Source: Sandaracinaceae bacterium (GTDB lineage: Bacteria; Myxococcota_A; Polyangia; Polyangiales; Houyiibacteriaceae). From it: a stretch of 64,000 nt of DNA. The notes beneath the pieces were generated by a model that was not told the DNA's origin, did no database searches, and saw only the letters and a program-made list of their open reading frames with translations. The position numbers and the translations under genes were made by a program. Location of the stretch: NCBI GenBank assembly GCA_020633075.1, contig JACKEI010000005.1:248001-312000 (forward strand), read 5' to 3'. Position 1 is the first letter of the stretch; each line of letters opens with the position of its first letter. Shown here one piece after another: positions 16,185 to 23,246 of the stretch.

Positions 16185-17224
16185 GCGAGCGCGAGATCGT
16201 GGACGCCCACATCCACCTGTGGGACCTGCACCGCACGCCACGCGCGGCGTCCCTCTTCGCGCGGACTCTGGGCGCACACCCGCGACTCATGCAGCGGGTG
16301 GCGCAGCGGCTGACGCCGCCGCCCACGCTCGCGTTCCTGGGGGACACGCGCTTCCTGCTCAACGACTACCTCCCGGCGCAGCATCGCCTCGCGGCGGGCC
16401 CGCGCCTGCGCGACTACGTCCACGTAGAGGCCGGCTACCTGGCGTGGCAGCCGCTCGCCGTCGCGAACGAGAGCCGCTGGCTGCGTGGGCTCGCGGACCC
16501 ACCCAAGGGCGTGGTGGGAGCGGCCGACCTCGAGTCGCGCCTGCTGCCGCAGGTGCTGGACGCCCACCGCCGCGCCAACCCGCGCTTCCGAGGCGTGCGG
16601 GACAAGCTCGCCTTCTCGGACGAGCCGGGCGTCATGAGCTGGTCGCGCGCCTCGGGCCGCAGCGCGCGGCCCGCGTTCCGGCGCGGCTACGCGCTGCTGG
16701 GTGAACGCGGCCTGAGCTTCGACGCGTTCGTGTACAGCAACCAGCTGGGCGAGCTGGCGCGCCTCGTGGAGGCCCAGCCCGAGACCGCCGTGGTGCTCTG
16801 CCACATGGGTACGCCGGTCGCGCTCGAGGGGCCCTTCGGCGGCTTGGGCGCCACCCCCGCCGCGCGCCACGACATCGCCGCGCGCTGGCACGACGGTCTG
16901 CGGCGGCTGGCGGAGTCGCCGCACGTGCACATCAAGCTGAGCGGCATGCTCATGCCGGTCGTGGGCTTCGGCTTCCACGCGCGCGCGCAGCCCCCGAGCG
17001 AGAGCGAGCTGCACGAGCGCCTCGGGCCGCACCTGCAGTTCGCCATCGAGACCTTCGGACCCGAGCGCTGCCTCTTCGGCTCCAACTTCCCCATCGACGC
17101 GGTGTCCACGAGCTACGGCGCGCTGGTCGGAGCGCTCGAGCGCACGCTGTCGGACATGGGCCTCGACGAGCCCGCGCGCGCCGCGGTGTTCGTGGGTACC
17201 GCGCGGCGCTTCTACGGGCTCTAG
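16181..17224 (+). CDS. Amidohydrolase-2 family metal-dependent hydrolase
   Basis: 347 residues, TIM-barrel hydrolase of the amidohydrolase_2 family (includes ACMSD-type decarboxylases and lactonases). The N-terminal metal motif is VDAHIHLWD. Other family landmarks are FRGVRDKLAF, VLCHMGTPV with a metal-binding His, HIKLSGM and the C-terminal RCLFGSNFPIDA carrying the catalytic Asp. GTG start overlaps the phosphotransferase stop (GTGA), so both are co-translated. The substrate is unknown; a lactone or carboxylate ester is a guess from the family. Confidence 0.88.
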   Translation: MSEREIVDAHIHLWDLHRTPRAASLFARTLGAHPRLMQRVAQRLTPPPTLAFLGDTRFLLNDYLPAQHRLAAGPRLRDYVHVEAGYLAWQPLAVANESRWLRGLADPPKGVVGAADLESRLLPQVLDAHRRANPRFRGVRDKLAFSDEPGVMSWSRASGRSARPAFRRGYALLGERGLSFDAFVYSNQLGELARLVEAQPETAVVLCHMGTPVALEGPFGGLGATPAARHDIAARWHDGLRRLAESPHVHIKLSGMLMPVVGFGFHARAQPPSESELHERLGPHLQFAIETFGPERCLFGSNFPIDAVSTSYGALVGALERTLSDMGLDEPARAAVFVGTARRFYGL

Positions 17225-17255
17225 CGCTTCGGCGTGCGCGCCCGCCGCCCAGCAA

Positions 17256-18086
17256 TCAGAGCAGCCGCGACCAGGCCGGCCGCGTCAGGCGCAGCGCGAG
17301 GAAGGTCAGCGCCGGCCCGCGCTTCTTCTTGCTCCACAAGAAGCGAAACTGACCGTCCAGGAAGGGCGTGCTCAAGAACGCGTCCGCCACCTGCACCGAC
17401 TCCCGCGCGTTGACCGCCAGCAGCTCTTCCCGCGTGGCGCCGGCGCGGTAGGTGCGTGGCGTACCAGCCTGCACCCAGCCCTCCGCGATCTTCTGCGCCT
17501 CCGTGAGCAGCGCCGCGTGCGGCACCACCCACTGCACCAGCCCCACGGACAGGGCCTCCTCCGCGGTGGGCTTCCAGCCCTCCTTGCCGAGCATGCGCGT
17601 GGACGCCGTGTCCCCCAGCAGGCGCGGGAAGTGCACGCTGGAGCAGCCCTCGGGGGGCACACCCAGCGCCGCGAAAGGCGTGGAGAAGGTGGCGCGCTCG
17701 GACGCGATGATGCCGTCACACAGCGTCGCCGTGGTCACGCAGGCGCCAATGGCAGGCCCGTTCGCGGCGATCAGGATGGGCTTCGGGAAGTTGATGAACG
17801 CGTCGAAGAGGCTCTGGTTGTGCTCGATGATCATCGCGCGCAGTGCCCGCGGGTGACCCAGCTGGATGGCCGCGCCCAGGTTCACGCCGGCGCTGTAGTA
17901 GGGGTCGCTGCCCGTCAGGATCACGGCGCGCGTGCCCTCGTCGGTGGCCGCCCGCGCGAGCGCGGCCTGCAACGCGGCGATCATCTCCATGGTCCAGCCG
18001 TTGAGACGCGCGGGCAGGTTCATGGTCAGCGTCGTGACCTGGTTGCGTGTGGTGGACAGGACCAGGGGAGCGGATGTCGAGCTCAT
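17256..18086 (-). CDS. Enoyl-CoA hydratase/isomerase (crotonase family)
   Basis: 276 residues. Crotonase fold landmarks are ILTGSDPYYSAGVNLGAAI (oxyanion hole region), LIAANGPAIGACVTTATLCD and ALGVPPEGCSSVHFPRLLG. The second catalytic region reads PPEG, so at least one acidic residue of the hydratase pair is kept; isomerase activity is also possible. ATG 18086 is supported by AGGTGATCC just upstream; the frame continuing to 18185 is not conserved in character. It is the last gene after two acyl-CoA dehydrogenases and a TetR regulator on the same strand, consistent with beta-oxidation. Confidence 0.9.
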   Translation of the reverse strand: MSSTSAPLVLSTTRNQVTTLTMNLPARLNGWTMEMIAALQAALARAATDEGTRAVILTGSDPYYSAGVNLGAAIQLGHPRALRAMIIEHNQSLFDAFINFPKPILIAANGPAIGACVTTATLCDGIIASERATFSTPFAALGVPPEGCSSVHFPRLLGDTASTRMLGKEGWKPTAEEALSVGLVQWVVPHAALLTEAQKIAEGWVQAGTPRTYRAGATREELLAVNARESVQVADAFLSTPFLDGQFRFLWSKKKRGPALTFLALRLTRPAWSRLL

Positions 18087-18226
18087 CAGAGGATCACCTT
18101 CACTAGAACGTCGGGGCGCACGGACGCCGAGCAAGCCATAGCAACCTCCCAGCGCCCGGTCGACGTCCGCCGCGCTGGCGTGCACACCGTGACCGTGCCC
18201 CGCGACAGCGGCGACGTCGTTACGCG

Positions 18227-18267
18227 GTGTGACATTCCGTGATGCGGGAGAGCACGGAACGTCACAC
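18227..18267. repeat. Long near-perfect inverted repeat between the TetR and crotonase genes
   Basis: The arms GTGTGACATTCCGTG (18227-18241) and CACGGAACGTCACAC (18253-18267) are complementary at 14 of 15 positions around an 11-base loop. The right arm covers the TetR stop codon. It is either a transcription terminator or attenuator stem for the tetR transcript or a protein-binding site ahead of the crotonase gene. There is no T-run. Confidence 0.6.
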
Positions 18268-18939
18268 GGCAGCCCCCGGCGAGCGCAGCAGCCCGTCGAG
18301 CACGATGGTCGCCACCGCGTCGGCGTAGCGCTCCACGTCGTCCGCCGGGGACGATCGGCTGCCGTCTAGCGCGCGGTTGAGCGCGTCCATCGCGAACACG
18401 GCCGGGCCGCCTGTGAAGACCAGGAAGAAGATGGCCTGCCAGGGTGCGTCGCGCAGCTCTCCCTCGGCCTGGGCGTGGCTCACCAGCCCGCGCGCGGCCG
18501 TGACGAACGCGCGCACGTGCTTGTCCACGATGTACTCGAGGCGCTCGCCGCCGAGCGCGCCCTCGTGCGTGAGCAGCGTCAGGTTGTCCGGAAAGCGCGC
18601 CGACAGACGCACGTACTCCACGATCAGCAGGCGCAGCCCCGCGCGCAGGTCGCGCGAGCGCAGCACGTGCTCGAGGCGGGCGGTGAGCTCGCGGTTCATG
18701 GAGCCGAAGCTGAAGTCCACCGTGGCCTCCCAGATCTGCTGCTTGGAGCCGAAGTGGTGGCGTAGCAGCGCGTGGCTGACACCCAGCCGGCGCGCGATCT
18801 CCCGGATGCTGGCGGCCTCGAAGCCCGACTCGGCGAACACGCGCAGCGCCACGCGCAGGCACTCCTCGGTGTCCAGCGCGGGCGCCTCGCCAACTCGGGG
18901 CCGCCCGGGACCTCGGCTCGTCTTCTTCTTCGCTGCCAT
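18262..18939 (-). CDS. TetR-family transcriptional regulator
   Basis: 225 residues. The N-terminal DNA-binding domain (about 24-70) reads EECLRVALRVFAESGFEAAS then IREIARRLGVSHALLRHHFG and SKQQIWEAT, a typical TetR helix-turn-helix. A basic tail (AAKKKTSRGPGRPRVG) precedes it. The C-terminal ligand domain is unassigned. It is embedded between acyl-CoA dehydrogenase and crotonase genes, so it is probably an acyl-CoA-responsive local repressor (FadR/PsrA-like by context, not by visible specificity). Confidence 0.9.
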   Translation of the reverse strand: MAAKKKTSRGPGRPRVGEAPALDTEECLRVALRVFAESGFEAASIREIARRLGVSHALLRHHFGSKQQIWEATVDFSFGSMNRELTARLEHVLRSRDLRAGLRLLIVEYVRLSARFPDNLTLLTHEGALGGERLEYIVDKHVRAFVTAARGLVSHAQAEGELRDAPWQAIFFLVFTGGPAVFAMDALNRALDGSRSSPADDVERYADAVATIVLDGLLRSPGAAV

Positions 18940-18979
18940 GGGAGGGACGCGCGGTCGCTCGCGCCGCGCTCGGTCGCGT

Positions 18980-20188
18980 TCAGCGCAGCTCGGAGGACTT
19001 CAGGCCCAGCAGGTTGCGCGCCACGATGAGCAGCTGAATCTGCTGCGTGCCCTCGAAGATGTCCAAGATCTTCGAGTCGCGAGCCCACTTCTCGAGCAGC
19101 TCGGTCTCGCCGTAGCCGACGCCACCGCACAGCTCCACGCAGCGCAGCGTGACCTCGTTGGCCGTGCGCCCCGCCTTGGCCTTGGCCATGGAGGCCTCCA
19201 CCGAGTTGGGGATGCCGTTGTCCGCCAACCACGCCGCCTTGAGCGTCAGCAAGCGCGCGGCCTCCAGCTCCGCCTTCATGCGGTGCAGCTCGGCCACGGC
19301 CGCGTGCTGCGTCCAGCGCGAGCCGCGCATGCGCGTGTCCAAGCCGCCCCCCTTGAGGAACGTCTCGGTCACCTCGAGCGACGCACGCGCCACACCGAGC
19401 GCCATGGCCGCCACGATCGGGCGCGTGTTGTCGAAGGTCTGCATGACCCCGCCGAAGCCCTTCTTCGTGTCGATCTCCGGGCTGCCCAGGATGTTGTCCT
19501 TGGGGATGCGGCAGTCGTTGAACGAGAGCACCGCGGTGTCGCTGGCGCGGATGCCCAGCTTCTTGTCGAGCCGCACTAGCGTCATGCCGGGCGAGCCCTT
19601 GGGCACGAAGAAGCTCTTGATGGCCGCGCGGCCCATGTTGCGGTCCAGCGTGGCCCACACCACCACCGCCGTCGCACGCTCGCCGGCGGTCACGTAGATC
19701 TTCTCGCCGTTGATGACCCACTCGTCGCCCTCGAGGCGCGCCGTGGTGCGGATGGCGGCGCTGTCGCTGCCGGCGCCCGGCTCGGTGATGGCCATGGCCG
19801 CCCACACCTGCCCCCAGCGAGCCTTCTGCTGGGGCGTGGCCACCGCCGCGACGGCCGCGTTGCCCAAGCCCTGACGCGGGATGCTCAGCGCGAGGCCGAT
19901 GTCGCCCCAGCAGAGCTCCACCATGCCGAGCACGGTGGACATGTTGGCGCCGTTGCGCACGGTCTTGTCGTTGGCGTCGCGCTTGCCCTGCTTGACGTTG
20001 CTGACCCCGCCGCCCGCGCCCGCCTCGCTGAAGCCGTCCATCACGGCAGCCAGCATGTCCAGCTCCTTCGGATAGGTGTGCTCGGCGGTGTCGTACTTGC
20101 GGGAGATGGGGCGGAAGACCGCCGAGCCGACGACGTGCGCCTGCTCGATGAGGGGCTTGAGCTTGCTCGGAATTTCGAGGTTGATCAT
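18980..20188 (-). CDS. Acyl-CoA dehydrogenase
   Basis: 402 residues, FAD-dependent alpha,beta-dehydrogenase of acyl-CoA. The middle domain has MAITEPGAGSDSAAI and WVINGEKIYVTAG. The C-terminal helical domain has ELCGGVGYGE and DIFEGTQQIQLLIVARNLLG, where the Glu of FEGT is the catalytic base position of medium/short-chain enzymes. AAGGAG lies 7 bases before the ATG. It sits 10 bases after the stop of a second dehydrogenase gene, so the two may act on successive or different chain lengths, or as a heteromer. Confidence 0.94.
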   Translation of the reverse strand: MINLEIPSKLKPLIEQAHVVGSAVFRPISRKYDTAEHTYPKELDMLAAVMDGFSEAGAGGGVSNVKQGKRDANDKTVRNGANMSTVLGMVELCWGDIGLALSIPRQGLGNAAVAAVATPQQKARWGQVWAAMAITEPGAGSDSAAIRTTARLEGDEWVINGEKIYVTAGERATAVVVWATLDRNMGRAAIKSFFVPKGSPGMTLVRLDKKLGIRASDTAVLSFNDCRIPKDNILGSPEIDTKKGFGGVMQTFDNTRPIVAAMALGVARASLEVTETFLKGGGLDTRMRGSRWTQHAAVAELHRMKAELEAARLLTLKAAWLADNGIPNSVEASMAKAKAGRTANEVTLRCVELCGGVGYGETELLEKWARDSKILDIFEGTQQIQLLIVARNLLGLKSSELR

Positions 20189-20198
20189 GGTCGCTCCT

Positions 20199-21497
20199 TC
20201 ACGCGCTGAGCGCGCCCTCCAAGACCCCGACGGCGCGCAGGTGGCGGTACCAGCGCTCGACGGGGTGGTCCTTGATGTAGCCGTGGCCCCCGAGCAGCTG
20301 CACGCCGTCGGTGCCCACCTTCATGGCCTTCTCGGCGCACAGCAGCCGGGCCAGGTAGGTCTGTTCCGCGAAGTCCAGGCCCGCCGCGGCGCGGCTCGCC
20401 GCGCGCCACGTGAGCAGGCGCATGCCTTCGATCTCGATGGCCATGTCCGCCACCATGAACGCCACCGACTGGCGGTGGCTGATGGGCTCTCCGAAGGCCT
20501 CGCGGTCGTTCACGTATTCCTTCACGTAGTCCAGCACGGCCTGGCACTGCCCCACACCCAGCGCACACAGCGCGACGCGACACAGGTCCAGCACGCGCGC
20601 GTGATCGTACTTGTCACCTCCCAGCAGCGCGCCAGCCTCGACGCTGACCTCGTGCAGCGAGAGGTTGCCCATGTCTGCCGAGCGCAGGCCCATGAGGGGG
20701 GCGGCCTCGGCCGTGACCCCCGCGGCGTCGCGCTCCACGCGGAAGAGGCGCGTGGTGTCGTCCAGCTTGGCAGCCACCAGGAAGAAGCGCGCCGTGCTGA
20801 TGAGCGGCACCGCGCTCTTCTGCCCCTTGAGCACGTAGCCGCTGCCCTTCTTGCGCGCGCGCGTCAGCGGCAGCGCCGGGTTGCTGAGCGGCGCGCTCTC
20901 CATGAGCGCCAGCGCCGCGGGCGTGAAGGTCTCTGCGTTGAAGGGCGGCAGCCAGGTGTTGCGCTGCTCCTCCGTGCCCTGGTCCACGATGGTGTTCACC
21001 ACGCCCACGGGCGCCAAGAGCGCCAGCGCCAAGCCCATGTCGCCGCGCCCGAGGGCCTCGGCGACCAGCGCCGTGGTCATGGGGGAACGATCGCCGCCCC
21101 CGCCGAGGGCCTCCGGGATGGCCGCCGTCGCGAGCCCCAGGTCCGCGCCCACCGCCAACACGTCCTCTGGAGGCAAGCAGCTCTCGTCCCCCTCCTCCGC
21201 CATGGGCAGCAGCAGATCGTTGGACACGCGCTTGAGCATGTCGAGGATCATCTGCTGATCCTCCGTGGGGCTGAGGTCGAAGGGCGTCTGCGGGGCCCGC
21301 GCCTTGGGCGCTGGGGAGCGCTTCTTGACGGCCTCCACCAGCTTGCCGGCGGCGACCACGCCCGTGCGCGCGCCAGCCTGCACCAAACGCTGCGCCGGCT
21401 CACGCAGTCCCCGCTCTTCGACCCACTCGGAGGTGGCGACACGCGTCAGCGTGCGCAGCCCGGTATCCATGGCCTGTCGGATCACTTTGTCTCGCAT
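20199..21497 (-). CDS. Acyl-CoA dehydrogenase (second, divergent paralogue)
   Basis: 432 residues. The first ~60 residues (IRQAMDTGLRTLTRVATSEW and a basic Pro/Ala linker) are an extra N-terminal extension. The ACAD fold starts near FDLSPTEDQQMILDML. The active-site Glu is probably in VLEGALSA at the very end of the protein (Glu427); the usual YEGT context is lost and the final helix is short. ATPase or FAD residues beyond the fold are not obvious. AGGA precedes the ATG at 21497. It is the first gene of the operon dehydrogenase-dehydrogenase-tetR-crotonase. Confidence 0.9.
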   Translation of the reverse strand: MRDKVIRQAMDTGLRTLTRVATSEWVEERGLREPAQRLVQAGARTGVVAAGKLVEAVKKRSPAPKARAPQTPFDLSPTEDQQMILDMLKRVSNDLLLPMAEEGDESCLPPEDVLAVGADLGLATAAIPEALGGGGDRSPMTTALVAEALGRGDMGLALALLAPVGVVNTIVDQGTEEQRNTWLPPFNAETFTPAALALMESAPLSNPALPLTRARKKGSGYVLKGQKSAVPLISTARFFLVAAKLDDTTRLFRVERDAAGVTAEAAPLMGLRSADMGNLSLHEVSVEAGALLGGDKYDHARVLDLCRVALCALGVGQCQAVLDYVKEYVNDREAFGEPISHRQSVAFMVADMAIEIEGMRLLTWRAASRAAAGLDFAEQTYLARLLCAEKAMKVGTDGVQLLGGHGYIKDHPVERWYRHLRAVGVLEGALSA

Positions 21498-21513
21498 GGG
21501 ACGGTCCTCTGTT

Positions 21514-21529
21514 CTGAACGGTGATTCAG
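21514..21529. promoter_or_regulatory. Candidate TetR operator in the acyl-CoA dehydrogenase leader
   Basis: CTGAACGGTGATTCAG is an inverted repeat (CTGAA/TTCAG, six-base spacer) 17 bases upstream of the first gene of the operon, between it and the divergent FKBP gene. Its size and position fit an operator for the TetR protein encoded in the same operon. This is inference. Confidence 0.4.
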
Positions 21530-21595
21530 TGGAGGCCTAGCTTCCTCGCCCAAGAGGGAGGCGTCAACCCTAGCGCGCTGTGACATACTCTCGCG

Positions 21596-22177
21596 GTGAC
21601 CACGAGACCCTTCACGCGGTTGCGCGTGCTGCGCGGAGCGCCGCTGCTGCTCACGCTCGCCGGGACCCTGGGCCTAGCCTGCGGGACCTCCACTGGAAGC
21701 ACGCTCCCGCGGGCGGCACCCGTCGCGACGAGCGTAGACGCCACGACGACGGGCGCCGGGTCCGGCGCGGAGGTCCTGCCGCCCATGTCGGAAGAGGCGT
21801 GGCCCGCCGACCTGACCATCGCGCCCCACGACGTCGCGGCGCCGCCGGCCGAAGCGACCGTGACGGCGTCGGGCCTCGCGTACCGGGTCCTCCGCCCCGG
21901 CGCCGGGCAGGTCCACCCCACGGCGAGCAGCGAGGTCACGGTGCACTACGCGGGCTGGACCACCGACGGTGCGCTCTTCGACAGCTCCCTGCGGCGCGGG
22001 ATGAGCACGACCTTTCGCCTCGACACCGTGATCCCAGGCTGGACCGAGGGAGTTCAGCGGATGGTGCAGGGGGAGCGCACGCGCTTCTGGGTCCCCGAGG
22101 CCTTGGCGTACGAGGGCAGACAGGCGCCCTTCGGCATGCTGGTGTTCGACATCGAGCTGCTGGCCATCGCACCGTGA
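21596..22177 (+). CDS. FKBP-type peptidyl-prolyl isomerase lipoprotein
   Basis: 193 residues. A signal peptide with lipobox (TLGLAC) is followed by a ~60-residue Ser/Thr/Ala/Pro linker. The FKBP domain occupies about 90-193, with VTVHYAGWTTDGALFDSSL, IPGWTEGVQRMVQGE, FWVPEALAY and LVFDIELLAI. It is therefore a probable periplasmic or outer-membrane-anchored folding catalyst. The start is GTG. It is divergent from the dehydrogenase operon. Confidence 0.92.
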   Translation: MTTRPFTRLRVLRGAPLLLTLAGTLGLACGTSTGSTLPRAAPVATSVDATTTGAGSGAEVLPPMSEEAWPADLTIAPHDVAAPPAEATVTASGLAYRVLRPGAGQVHPTASSEVTVHYAGWTTDGALFDSSLRRGMSTTFRLDTVIPGWTEGVQRMVQGERTRFWVPEALAYEGRQAPFGMLVFDIELLAIAP

Positions 22178-22211
22178 GGCGCACCCCACGCGAGCCGTCC
22201 GGACGTGTGGC

Positions 22212-23030
22212 TCAGCGGTCGCCCGGATGCATCGGCTCGACGCGCATCACGTGAAACTGCGCCGCGGGCGCGAGCAGCTGCTGCCCCACGCGGAGGCGCG
22301 CGCGCACCCAGAAGTAGTCGTTCCAGCTCTGGTACGCCTCGTGCGGCGTGAACCGCACCTCGAGCTCGCTCTCGCCCTCGGGCAGGACCGCAGGCTCCAC
22401 CTGCAGCGCGGCGAGCGGTGTCTCGCGGTCGTTGTGCACGAAGGCGCCGTCCACGGCAGCCACGGGCAGGCTCCCTCCCGTGCTGTTGAAGACGCGGAAG
22501 CGCGCCCAGCCGATGGTCGCCGCGTCACCGCCGTGCGTGTGGATGCGGTGCTCGGTGACGCCGACGATGGCGAGCCGGCGCCCGACCGCCCAGCGTGAGC
22601 GGGAAGCCTGCGCCCGCTGAGCCACGTTCGCGTCGAGATCCACGTACACCTCGAGCTCACTGGGGACCCCCTGCGCGGCCCGCGGCAAGATGCGCACACG
22701 AAAGCCCGTGGGCTGAGGCGTGAGTTCGGTGACGCACCGGTCGAGGCTGGGCGTCACCTCACGGCCGCAGACGGGCGGCCCCGAGCAGCGGCGCAGGGCG
22801 CTCCGGTAGCTCGCCCGAAACGCGCCGTGCGCAAGCCGCACCGCCGACGCCACGCGCTCCCCGTCGGCGCACGCCTCGGGCACCGCTTGCGGAGCGGCCT
22901 GGGCGTGCAGCGCCGCAGGCTCTGCGGGGTCCCGCGCCACCACGGCGACGAAGAGGCCGAGCGCCACCGCCCACACGGACAGGGCGGAGTGCCTGGTGGC
23001 GCGCGCGCGACTCGCTCGGTGTGGACGCAT
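22212..23030 (-). CDS. Hypothetical secreted or membrane-anchored protein (272 aa)
   Basis: Not recognised. A basic N-terminus and one hydrophobic segment (ALSVWAVALGLFVAVVA) serve as signal peptide or anchor. The rest is extracytoplasmic: a region with four Cys (RRCSGPPVCGREV, DRCVTEL) and a beta-rich C-terminal region (FRVRILPRA, LEVYVDLDANV, WARFRVFNSTGGSL). ATG 23030 gives the signal peptide directly; upstream in-frame sequence to 23501 is Arg/Gly-rich and lies in the leader of the TonB receptor gene. Convergent with the FKBP gene, divergent from the receptor. Confidence 0.7.
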   Translation of the reverse strand: MRPHRASRARATRHSALSVWAVALGLFVAVVARDPAEPAALHAQAAPQAVPEACADGERVASAVRLAHGAFRASYRSALRRCSGPPVCGREVTPSLDRCVTELTPQPTGFRVRILPRAAQGVPSELEVYVDLDANVAQRAQASRSRWAVGRRLAIVGVTEHRIHTHGGDAATIGWARFRVFNSTGGSLPVAAVDGAFVHNDRETPLAALQVEPAVLPEGESELEVRFTPHEAYQSWNDYFWVRARLRVGQQLLAPAAQFHVMRVEPMHPGDR

Positions 23031-23090
23031 CAGACCCTGTATAGCAGCTGGCCTCGGGGGGCGGACGGCCGCGACCACGGAACCGAGCAG

Positions 23091-23117
23091 CACACGGCCT
23101 GGGGCCACACGGCCTGG
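23091..23117. repeat. Short direct repeat in the divergent intergenic region
   Basis: CACACGGCCTGG occurs at 23091-23102 and again at 23106-23117, 15 bases apart. It may be a tandem binding site for a regulator of the TonB receptor gene or the divergent gene, or a slippage product. Confidence 0.4.
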
Positions 23118-23212
23118 TGCACGCACGCCTGCGCGGGGGCCTCGTGACCGCCGCGTAGAAGAGGGGGCGTGGGCGCACCGGCGGGCGCGCACGGAATCTG
23201 GCGCGAGACGGC

Positions 23213-23240
23213 TTGTTCGAGGGCGCGCTGCGTTTATCCT
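23213..23240 (+). promoter_or_regulatory. Possible promoter of the TonB-dependent receptor gene
   Basis: TTGTTC (23213-23218) and TATCCT (23235-23240) are separated by 16 bases and resemble -35/-10 hexamers. The start codon at 23247 would then lie very close to the transcript start, giving an almost leaderless mRNA. Confidence 0.28.
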
Positions 23241-23246
23241 GCGCGG

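Noticed and set aside
14043..16277. Long minus-strand reading of the heme-motif lipoprotein (744 residues)
   Set aside because: The upstream part is antisense to the phosphotransferase gene and has no signal; the lipoprotein signal starts at 15077.
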